Origin: DATARH01 sp050246595 | GTDB lineage: Bacteria > Pseudomonadota > Alphaproteobacteria > ATCC43930 > CGMCC-115725 | Length of the DNA stretch: 64,000 bases | NCBI GenBank assembly: GCA_050246595.1 | Contig: JBFWVT010000020.1 | Span: forward strand, 1 to 64,000 | Direction: 5' to 3' | Part shown: positions 16,529-23,443 of the stretch, piece by piece | Layout: each line of letters starts with the position of its first letter | How positions within the stretch are numbered: position 1 is the stretch's first letter | Notes under the pieces: generated by a model | What the model was told of the DNA's origin: nothing | The model's database searches: none | The model's input: only the letters and a program-made list of their open reading frames with translations | Translations under genes and position numbers: made by a program

Positions 16529-17242
16529 TCAGGCCCCGAGTTTGTCCGCCAAATCCTCGAAACTGTCGGCGACGACCGTGAAATCGTGCTCGGCCTTGAA
16601 GTCGCGGGTCTGTTTCGCGCCGTGTTCATAGGGTCTGGCGACAAAGGCGGTCTTCATGCCGTGCGAGGCGGCGTGCACGAGGTCGTTGTTGTGCGCCGCG
16701 ACCATCATCACCGCGCCCGGATCGCCGTTGCCGAGAAACTCGATCGCCGAGCGGTACATCTCGGGATCGGGTTTGTAGTGCCGCACGAGATCGGAGCCGA
16801 GCACCGTATCCCACGGCAGACCGCAATGCTTGGCCATATCGGTCAGCAGCCGCACGGTGCCGTTCGACAGGGTGGCGATGATGTATCTCTTTTTGATCCG
16901 GGTCAGACCGGGCACCGAATCGGGCCAGGGTTTCAACCGGTGCCAGGTCAGGTTCAGCCACTGCTTGTCGGCTTCGTCGAGACCGCGCACGCCGAATTTT
17001 TCGAGCAGCTGGTCGAGCGCCATGCGGTGCAGCGCGTCGAGATTGGTCCAGGGCAATTCGCCGGTACGCACCTTGTTCATCGACGGCGCGTAAAGACCGC
17101 GCCACTCGTCGGCGAATTGCTGCCAATCGACCCCGGTGATGCCCTTGCGCGCGGCAAGTGCTTCCCCGTCGGCGGTCACGGCGCCGCGCCAATCGACCAC
17201 CGTGCCGAAAACGTCGTGAACCAGGGCCTGCACCTCGGTCAT
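16529..17242 (-). CDS. Haloacid dehalogenase, type II (HAD superfamily)
   Basis: 237-aa HAD hydrolase. The nucleophile is D10 in LVHDVFGTVVDW; motif II is in IIATLSNGTVRLL, motif III lysine is in HYKPDPEMY and motif IV acidic region is in MMVAAHNNDLVHAASHGMKTAFVARP. This pattern is of 2-haloacid dehalogenases, which release halide from short haloacids; many family members have other or unknown substrates. It is the last of four minus-strand genes with the CoA-transferase, PhyH dioxygenase and LLM oxidoreductase upstream (16529-20590), suggesting a catabolic role for an unidentified organic compound. Confidence 0.85.
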   Translation of the reverse strand: MTEVQALVHDVFGTVVDWRGAVTADGEALAARKGITGVDWQQFADEWRGLYAPSMNKVRTGELPWTNLDALHRMALDQLLEKFGVRGLDEADKQWLNLTWHRLKPWPDSVPGLTRIKKRYIIATLSNGTVRLLTDMAKHCGLPWDTVLGSDLVRHYKPDPEMYRSAIEFLGNGDPGAVMMVAAHNNDLVHAASHGMKTAFVARPYEHGAKQTRDFKAEHDFTVVADSFEDLADKLGA

Positions 17243-17273
17243 GCGCGCCTCCTGTTGACTGGCCGCGTCAGCC

Positions 17274-18503
17274 TCAGATGATCTTGCGCTCCCGCAGATC
17301 GGCGATCTGCGCCGGCGTGTAGCCGATCTCGGCGAGCACGGCGTCGTTGTCGACGCCGAGTTCCGGGGCGATGCCGATCTTCGGCGGGGTCTCCGAGAAA
17401 TGCCACGGCGAGCCGTGCACTTTCAGCCGCTTGCTGTGTTTCGGATAGTCGATCTCGGTGACGTAGCCGTTGGCCAAGACGTCCGGGTCGTTCGAGGCTT
17501 CGAGCAAGGTGTTGATCGGTGCCGAGACGATATCGGCCCCGCGCAGTCTTTCGACCCAGACATCGCGCGATCCGGTCGCAAACAGCTCGTCGAGCGTGTG
17601 CAGCAGCCGGTCGCGCTCCTCGGCCGATTCGATCACGACGCCGAGATCGCCAAACCCGGCGCGTTCCAGCGCCTCGTAAAAACCGAGCGCGGTCATCGCG
17701 GTCTTCCACACTCGCTGGCTGTTGAGCTGGAACACCAGCGGCTTGCCGTCGCGGTCGTTAAAGCTGGCGCTGATGCCGGGGCGCTGCGGGGTGCCGGTGA
17801 TGCGGGCCTGGCCGGTGACGGGGTTGCGGTTGCGCCACATCGTTGTCGTCAGGGTCCAGCCCATCAGCCGGATCTGTCCGCCGAGCAACGAGCAATCGAC
17901 CTTTTGTCCGACCCCGGTCGCGCGCGCGTGGGTCAGCGCCGCCAGCGCCCCGCCAAAAGCCAGGATCGCGCAGGTTTCGTCGGCGACCGAAACGATGCCG
18001 GTTTTCAACGGCTGACCCGGCGTCGAATAAGCCTCGGCGATACCGCCGAGTGCCTGCGCCATCGAATCGGTGCCGGGCAGGCTGGCGTGCGGTCCCTTTG
18101 GCCCGTAACCCGATACCGAGACATAGACGAGACGCGGGTTGACCTTGCGCAATTCCTCGTAGCCGAACCCGTTTTTCTCGGCGGCGCCGGGGCGGAAATT
18201 CTGGCCAAAGATGTCGGCCCTGGCGACCAGTTTCTTGAGGATGTCGCGGCCTTCCTCGGTCTTCAGGTTGAGGGTGACGCTTTTGACGCCGCGATTATTG
18301 GTCTCGAAATAGGTGCTCGGCATGCCGGGTAAGACTGTCGAGCCGCGCGAACTGTCGCCGATTTCCGGCACCTCGATTTTGACAACCTCGGCGCCGAGAT
18401 CGGCCATCAGCATGTACGGCACGGTGCCGGCCTGCGCCGTCGAGCAGGCGACGACTTTTACCCCTTGCAGCGGCCCCCAGGCGCCGTTCGACGACTCGCT
18501 CAT
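17274..18503 (-). CDS. CaiB/BaiF family (class III) CoA-transferase
   Basis: 409-aa transferase moving CoA between carboxylic acids. N-terminal landmarks: LQGVKVVACSTAQAGTVPYMLMADLGAEVVKIE, then NRGVKSVTLNLKTEEGRDILKKLVARADIFGQNFRPG. The catalytic aspartate is D146 in LPGTDSMAQALGGIAE, with the interlocked C-terminal part following. Specific substrate cannot be read from sequence; family members act on carnitine, formate/oxalate, succinate or mesaconate derivatives. It is 31 bp from the downstream HAD gene and part of the same minus-strand group, so activation of an acid to a CoA thioester is a reasonable inference. Confidence 0.9.
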   Translation of the reverse strand: MSESSNGAWGPLQGVKVVACSTAQAGTVPYMLMADLGAEVVKIEVPEIGDSSRGSTVLPGMPSTYFETNNRGVKSVTLNLKTEEGRDILKKLVARADIFGQNFRPGAAEKNGFGYEELRKVNPRLVYVSVSGYGPKGPHASLPGTDSMAQALGGIAEAYSTPGQPLKTGIVSVADETCAILAFGGALAALTHARATGVGQKVDCSLLGGQIRLMGWTLTTTMWRNRNPVTGQARITGTPQRPGISASFNDRDGKPLVFQLNSQRVWKTAMTALGFYEALERAGFGDLGVVIESAEERDRLLHTLDELFATGSRDVWVERLRGADIVSAPINTLLEASNDPDVLANGYVTEIDYPKHSKRLKVHGSPWHFSETPPKIGIAPELGVDNDAVLAEIGYTPAQIADLRERKII

Positions 18504-18586
18504 GACAGTTCCTCAAAGCTGATCCGTACTCGGGACCGGCGGGACGCCGGCGGTCCGTATCCTTTCCTTGGCCAACCCGCGACCGG

Positions 18587-19477
18587 CTATTCCGCCGCTA
18601 TCCGGGCAGCCGGGGCCGTTTCGAAATAGCGTCGCCCGCTGGCGCGCTGGTTCTCGTAGATCGACCCCTGGTGCTCGGCCGGCGGCAACGGCATGCGCAC
18701 CGGCACCGGCGCGAGGCGCGGCTCCAGGCTGTTTTCGCCGACAAGAAGCTGCTCGTTGAACTTGTCGATGCCTTCCTTGAGACCGAGCAACGGCCACGCA
18801 TCGGCGGCGCGGTACTGGTACAGCAGAAAGCGGCGCTCGCTTCCCGAGAAATTGGTCGCCGAGCCGTGCACGGCTCGGACGTGATGCACCGTGATCGACC
18901 CGGCTTTGCCGAGGCACGGCAGCGCGCGCAACAGGTCGATATCGCATTTCTGCGGGTCCATCGCGCCGCAGAACCTTCCGTTCGGGCCGTGATGGTCGTA
19001 GATCGGACCCTTGTGGCTGCCCGGCACGACCATCATCGGGCCGTTCTCCATGTCCACGTCGTCGAGCATGATGCCGACCGCGGCGAGATCGTCATTGGTA
19101 TGCGGGTAGAAGGCCCAGTCCTGGTGCCATTCGACCGGCGCGCCGTACCCGGCCGATTTCATGTTGAGCTTGCCGGTGTCGAAGCGCACCGTGCCCCACA
19201 GATCGGCGAGGATTTCCACGACCTTTTTGTTGCGGCTGGCGCGGAAATAGGCGGGGTGGATCAGATGCGGGGCCTTGAGCCGGCGCACCCGCGGCTCCTG
19301 TGGGGTGTGCGAGTCCTCAAGGTCATAGACGGCGTCATTGGCCGTAACCCGCGCCGCATCGCGGACGAAGTCGTCGGTGACAAGGCGCAATTCGTCGATC
19401 TCGGAAGGCGAGAAGACATCCGGCACGACGATAAACCCGTCGCGGTCGTAAGCCTCGCGTTGCGCATCGGTCAGCAT
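18587..19477 (-). CDS. Phytanoyl-CoA dioxygenase (PhyH) family protein
   Basis: 296-aa Fe(II)/2-oxoglutarate-dependent dioxygenase. The iron ligands are H118 and D120 in VEWHQDWAFYPHT and a distal H204 in HHVRAVHGS; the 2-oxoglutarate-binding arginine is probably in the SGSERRFLLYQY segment. The N-terminus FYDRDGF-like pattern (REAYDRDGFIVVPDVFSP) is typical for the family. It lies between the CoA-transferase and LLM genes and probably belongs to the same catabolic unit. Substrate unknown. Confidence 0.9.
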   Translation of the reverse strand: MLTDAQREAYDRDGFIVVPDVFSPSEIDELRLVTDDFVRDAARVTANDAVYDLEDSHTPQEPRVRRLKAPHLIHPAYFRASRNKKVVEILADLWGTVRFDTGKLNMKSAGYGAPVEWHQDWAFYPHTNDDLAAVGIMLDDVDMENGPMMVVPGSHKGPIYDHHGPNGRFCGAMDPQKCDIDLLRALPCLGKAGSITVHHVRAVHGSATNFSGSERRFLLYQYRAADAWPLLGLKEGIDKFNEQLLVGENSLEPRLAPVPVRMPLPPAEHQGSIYENQRASGRRYFETAPAARIAAE

Positions 19478-19516
19478 GGCGGTTCCTTTCGTAGCCGGTG
19501 GCGGGCGGCGCTGCTT

Positions 19517-20590
19517 CTATTTGGCCGCGACCGCGATCGCCTGTCCATCCCTTGCCTGCCCATCCCCCAAGGGGGTATCGGCGAAAGCCGGCATGATCTC
19601 GCGCGCGAAACGGCGGATATTGCGGATCGAGCCGCCGAAATTGATCAGCACGTATTCGACGCCGCCGTCGCGCAGGGCTTCGAGCTTGCGGACGATGTCG
19701 TCCGCGGTGCCAAAGATCGCGGTCTCGTCGCAGAGGCGGCGCACTTCGGCCTCGTCGTCGCGGGCAAAGCGGTCGCGGTCGTCGCCGTCGGGACGGCGCG
19801 ACAGGTTGTTGATCCGGACATGCCCTTGGAAGCGGCGCACCTGGGCCGCCTCCAGCTCGTCGGGCGTATCGGCGAAATGGATCGCGCGCGCGACGCCGAC
19901 CTCCATCGGGTCATAGACCCGGCCGCGCTGCTCGACATCGGCCCTGAACTGCGCGACGTGCCGGAGCACGTCCTCGGCGAGATCGTATTGCCCGAGCAGC
20001 AGGTTGTAGCCGCGCTCGGCGACCTGTCTGACCGAACGCTCGCTGCCGGCGCCCATCCAGAACGGCGGGTGCGGGCGTTGCGCCGAGGGCGGCTCGACAA
20101 CAATGTTGTCGTATTGCCAGTATTTGCCGTGATGGCTGAACGGCTCGTCGCGGACAAAGGATTTGGCGATGACCTCCATTGCCTCGTCAAAGCGCGGATC
20201 AGCCTCCTCCATCGCGACGCAGAAGCCCGCGAACTCGTTCCAGCGATAGCCTTTTCCGATCCCGAAATCGAGCCTGCCGCCGGACAGCAGGTCCAGGGTC
20301 GCGGCCTGCTCGGCCAAGAGGACCGGGTTGTGCCACGGCAGCACCAGGACAGCGGTGCCGAGACGCAGGGTCGCGGTGCGGGCGCCGAGCCAGGTCAGCA
20401 GGTTGAGGCTGGCCGAGACCTGGCCGAAGCCGGTGAAATGGTGCTCGACGACAAAGGTGCTGTGAAAGCCGAGCGCCTCGGCCTCGACATTGTTCTCGAT
20501 CCACTCGCGAAAGCCCTGGCTGCTGTCGGTCATCTCCGCGCCGGGGGAGGGCCGCCGCGCCTGCGCGCTGCCGAACAGTCCGAAACGCAT
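19517..20590 (-). CDS. LLM class flavin-dependent oxidoreductase
   Basis: Luciferase-like monooxygenase (357 aa) using reduced flavin. Landmarks are MRFGLFGSAQ, NVEAEALGFHSTFVVEHHFTG, TLRLGTAVLVLPWHNPVLLAEQAATLDLLSGGRLDFGIGKGY and PFWMGAGSERSVRQVAERGYNLLLG. ATG 20590 is chosen because AAGGAG stands 9 nt before it and the family N-terminus begins directly; a start at 20617 adds nine residues. It is the first gene of the minus-strand catabolic group. A second, divergent LLM protein is encoded at 60038-61189. Confidence 0.9.
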   Translation of the reverse strand: MRFGLFGSAQARRPSPGAEMTDSSQGFREWIENNVEAEALGFHSTFVVEHHFTGFGQVSASLNLLTWLGARTATLRLGTAVLVLPWHNPVLLAEQAATLDLLSGGRLDFGIGKGYRWNEFAGFCVAMEEADPRFDEAMEVIAKSFVRDEPFSHHGKYWQYDNIVVEPPSAQRPHPPFWMGAGSERSVRQVAERGYNLLLGQYDLAEDVLRHVAQFRADVEQRGRVYDPMEVGVARAIHFADTPDELEAAQVRRFQGHVRINNLSRRPDGDDRDRFARDDEAEVRRLCDETAIFGTADDIVRKLEALRDGGVEYVLINFGGSIRNIRRFAREIMPAFADTPLGDGQARDGQAIAVAAK

Positions 20591-20888
20591 CTCCGATCGC
20601 TCCTTCGTGAGGCTCATTGGCCATTGGGGCGAGATTACGGAACACGGGGCGATACTCGAAATGCCGCGTTTTTATCGCCGCCATCGCAAAGCGGCATTGC
20701 GGCATATTGGCGATCGTTTCTCGCCCGCGCGAGCGGATGTGGAAGGGCGCCGTCGCAATCGCAATTCGTCGGGCCCGCCACCGTTGCCAAACGCGGAAAC
20801 GGCCTGAAGCTGTCGGCATAGTTTACAGCCGGTCGTGTCACCAATTCTTTGATTTTGTAAAATCTTTTGATTTGCTACCCGATAGGTG

Positions 20889-20907
20889 CTGTCGGATTTT
20901 TTTACAG
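20889..20907. promoter_or_regulatory. Upstream inverted repeat before the PEP-CTERM gene
   Basis: CTGT (20889-20892) and ACAG (20904-20907) flank a T-rich core, giving a CTGTCGGATTTTTTTACAG element about 55 bp upstream of the sigma-54-type core. An enhancer site for a sigma-54 activator such as PrsR is an inference only. Confidence 0.3.
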
Positions 20908-20959
20908 GCGGATACTCCCTCTCTGATTGAAGTATTGAGAGAGTTACAAAAAATATTTC

Positions 20960-20975
20960 TGGCGCGATTTTTGCC
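20960..20975 (+). promoter_or_regulatory. Sigma-54 (RpoN)-type promoter of the PEP-CTERM gene
   Basis: TGGCGCGATTTTTGCC at 20960-20975 has the required GG (20961-20962) and GC (20973-20974) separated by exactly 10 bp, with TGGC and TTGC contexts like the RpoN consensus. Transcription would start near 20986, about 38 nt before the ATG. The surrounding 190 bp are AT-rich against a GC-rich background. Confidence 0.55.
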
Positions 20976-21023
20976 CGCGAGATTATCGTGCCCTGAGGCA
21001 CTGAGCCTGTAGGGAAAGATGAG

Positions 21024-21698
21024 ATGAGACGAATTCCCGTTACCGGAATATCGGTGATAGCCCTTGCCGTGGCCATGCTGTCGAGCGCCCCCGCGCAGGC
21101 CAACCTTCTTGTCAACGGCGACTTCGAGATCAGCGACAACGGGTTCAGCACGACGCTGACACCGGTCGGGTGGACCAATATCGGGCACAGCGACGGCGTG
21201 GTCGCGTACTCTACGTTCAACACGCCGGCCTATGACGGGCTGTATTTCTACGATCTCGGAGGCTTCGGCGATCCCCTCGGTTCAACAGGGGACGGCATCC
21301 AGCAGACCGTCGCGACCACGACCGGAGTAACATACCGGCTGACCTTTGGCCTCAGCTCCGAGGATGTTGCCGGCGACACCACGCTCCGGGTGACGATCGA
21401 CGGGTTGTCCACCGATTTTCCGCTGACCTCGGCCGGTACTTTCCTCGGGAAAGGATTTACGACGCAAACGATCGACTATGTCGCCACCGGCGCGACGACG
21501 ACGATTTCCTTTATCACTGCCGCAAGCACAAACCTCGGCAATAACGACCCGATGATCGATCGGGTGATCTTCGAGGCGGTCAACACCGCGGTTCCGGAAC
21601 CAACCTCGCTGGCGCTGCTTGCCGGCGGCCTCGCGGGGCTGGTGCTGTTGCGGCGTCGCAAACAGTTGACGGCCGATATCGAGCGCGCAAGACCCTGA
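21024..21698 (+). CDS. PEP-CTERM sorting domain-containing protein
   Basis: Exported protein of 224 aa. Residues 1-26 are a signal peptide (ISVIALAVAMLSSAPAQA). The mature part begins NLLVNGDFEISDNGF, a carbohydrate-binding-like beta domain common in this class. The C-terminus carries the sorting signal VPEPTSLALLAGGLAGLVLL followed by RRRK: Pro-Glu-Pro motif, hydrophobic helix and basic tail. An exosortase (EpsH/XrtA) is expected to process it; none is in the window. The sigma-54-type promoter upstream fits the known RpoN-dependent control of PEP-CTERM genes. PEP-CTERM systems are unusual in alphaproteobacteria. Confidence 0.9.
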   Translation: MRRIPVTGISVIALAVAMLSSAPAQANLLVNGDFEISDNGFSTTLTPVGWTNIGHSDGVVAYSTFNTPAYDGLYFYDLGGFGDPLGSTGDGIQQTVATTTGVTYRLTFGLSSEDVAGDTTLRVTIDGLSTDFPLTSAGTFLGKGFTTQTIDYVATGATTTISFITAASTNLGNNDPMIDRVIFEAVNTAVPEPTSLALLAGGLAGLVLLRRRKQLTADIERARP

Positions 21699-21716
21699 CC
21701 GATCCTCGCACCCTGA

Positions 21717-21791
21717 CCTTTCCCCGTCACCCTCGGGTCAATCCCCAGATCAAGTCCAGGGACAGAGAGGGAAGGGTCAGGAAAAGGGTGC
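21717..21791. repeat. C/G-rich dispersed repeat, short variant
   Basis: CCTTTCCCCGTCACCCTCGG, then an AGATCAAGTCCAGGGA core and a GAGGGAAGGGTCAGGAAAAGGG tail cut here to its pattern of mirror-image C and G runs. The ATCAAGTCC core is shared with the copies at 15289-15458 and 22699-22808. Confidence 0.5.
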
Positions 21792-21823
21792 GGCCACGGA
21801 GTGGCCGAGGAAGGCGCGTGGCA

Positions 21824-22534
21824 TCAACCATCCGCCGCATCCGGCACCGCCGCCCGCCTCGCTCCGAAGATCGCGGTGCCGACCCGGACATGCGTTGCGC
21901 CGAAGCGGATCGCGGTCTCGAAATCGGCGCTCATCCCCATGCTGAGCACGGCGAGATTGTTGCGCCGGGCAATCTCGCGCAGCAGGGCGAAATGCAGGGA
22001 CGGCTCCTCGGTCTCGGGCGGGATGCACATCAGCCCCGCGATCCTCAGACCAAGCCGGTCGCGGCAGTCGCGGATGAACGCGTCGGCCTCCTCCGGCGCG
22101 ACCCCGGCCTTTTGCGGCTCCTCGCCGGTATTGACCTCGATATAGCACGTCACCGAGCGGCCGCTTCTCTCGATCTCGCGCGCCAGCGCCTCGGCGAGGC
22201 GGGGCCGGTCGACGGTTTCGATCACGTCGCAATGCGCCACCGCGTCGCGCACCTTGTTGGTCTGCAACGGGCCGATCAGGTGCAGTTCGAGATCGGGAAA
22301 CTCGCCCCGAAGCCCCGGAAATTTGGCCAATGCCTCCTGTACTCGGTTCTCGCCGAAGACGCGCTGGCCGGCTTGCAGCGCGGCGCGCACCGCCGCTTGC
22401 GGGTGGGTCTTTCCGACCGCGACCAGCGCGACCGAGCCGGCCGGGCGTCCCGCCTCGCGCGAGGCCGCCGCGATGCGTCCGCGCACCGCGGCGAGATTGG
22501 CCGCGACGAGCTGTGAATACGCCGCCTCTTCCAT
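21824..22534 (-). CDS. yggS: YggS/PROSC family pyridoxal phosphate homeostasis protein
   Basis: PLP-binding protein (236 aa) that buffers pyridoxal 5'-phosphate. The fold-type III barrel pattern is complete: LVAVGKTHP with the PLP lysine K42, VFGENRVQEA, HLIGPLQTNK, ETVDRPRLAEAL, VNTGEEPQKAGV, GLMCIPPE, LSMGMSADFETAIRFGATHVRVGTAIFGAR. ATG 22534 is the first Met in frame with the conserved MEEAAYSQLVAANLAAVR start. It is divergently arranged from the DUF3576-leuS-lptE unit. Confidence 0.93.
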   Translation of the reverse strand: MEEAAYSQLVAANLAAVRGRIAAASREAGRPAGSVALVAVGKTHPQAAVRAALQAGQRVFGENRVQEALAKFPGLRGEFPDLELHLIGPLQTNKVRDAVAHCDVIETVDRPRLAEALAREIERSGRSVTCYIEVNTGEEPQKAGVAPEEADAFIRDCRDRLGLRIAGLMCIPPETEEPSLHFALLREIARRNNLAVLSMGMSADFETAIRFGATHVRVGTAIFGARRAAVPDAADG

Positions 22535-22698
22535 AACGGCTCCATTCCTGGCACAACCTGCCGATGACGCGCCGCCGCGAGGCGGCGCGAAGGGTTTTGC
22601 GATGTCCGCTCCTTATTACGGCCTGCCGCGCCCGGCGGCGGCAAGTCTTTCGTTGCCGGCCCGGCCGCCGCCAGTCCGGCCGGCACCGAGGCTGACCC

Positions 22699-22808
22699 AT
22701 ATCCCCACTCTTCCCCTCCCCGCCCGCGAAGGAGGGTTTTCCGTTGCGCCTTCCCCCGCGATCCCCGGATCAAGTCCGGGGACAGGGGGGAGAGGGTTGG
22801 GGAAGGGG
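22699..22808. repeat. C/G-rich dispersed repeat
   Basis: Begins TCCCCACTCTTCCCCTCCCC, contains CCCCGGATCAAGTCCGGGG (a near-perfect palindrome) and ends GGGGAGAGGGTTGGGGAAGG. It lies 12 bp before the ATG of the DUF3576 lipoprotein gene and must form part of its upstream leader. Confidence 0.65.
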
Positions 22809-22820
22809 CGCGGTCGCGGG

Positions 22821-23390
22821 ATGTGTCAAACGCGGCGCGGGTTGGTGCTGATCGCCGGGCTGGCGGTAGCGCTGACCGCCGGCTGCGGCTCCGGACCGGG
22901 GCGCGAAGCGCGCGACCCCATCACCGGCCGGCTCCCCACGCCGCCGGCGGCGACCCAGGCGGTGATCGACGATCCGCAGCGCACCAACGAGACGCTGTGG
23001 ACGTGGCTCGGTCTGGCGAGCCGCGATTCCGAGCGCACGGGAGCGCAGACCGGGAGCACGGTCAGCCCGGTGCTGTGGGAGGCGGCGCGCGAGGCGCTCG
23101 GTTTTGCCGGGTTCGCCTCGGAGGACCCGATGACCGGGCTGCTCGTGACAAACTGGTATTCGCCGCCGGCCAAACCGAACGAGCGGCTGCGGGTCAGCGT
23201 TTTCATCCTGTCGCGGGTGCTGCGCTCGGATTCGCTGTCGGTCACGGTCGAGCGGCAGGAGCAGTCGCCGAGCGGCGCCTGGACCGATACGCCGGTCTCG
23301 ACCGATACCGTCGCGGAACTCGAAACCGCGATCCTGCTGCGGGCGCGCCAGATCCACGCCGAGCAGTATCGCCGCACCCGTTACCAGTAA
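22821..23390 (+). CDS. DUF3576 domain lipoprotein
   Basis: 189-aa outer- or inner-membrane lipoprotein. Residues 1-22 form a signal sequence with lipobox LTAGC (VALTAGCGSG). The rest matches DUF3576: LWTWLGLASRDSERTG, SPVLWEAAREALGFAGFASEDPMTGLLVTNWYSPP and ERLRVSVFILSRVLRSDSLSV. Function unknown. In alphaproteobacteria this gene typically precedes leuS and lptE, exactly as here, so a role in the envelope linked to LptE is plausible. ATG 22821 begins right after a dispersed repeat. Confidence 0.85.
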   Translation: MCQTRRGLVLIAGLAVALTAGCGSGPGREARDPITGRLPTPPAATQAVIDDPQRTNETLWTWLGLASRDSERTGAQTGSTVSPVLWEAAREALGFAGFASEDPMTGLLVTNWYSPPAKPNERLRVSVFILSRVLRSDSLSVTVERQEQSPSGAWTDTPVSTDTVAELETAILLRARQIHAEQYRRTRYQ

Positions 23391-23443
23391 CACGCAATCG
23401 GCGGCGCGCCGCGCTACGGCAGAGGGCCGCCTCGGGAACCAGC

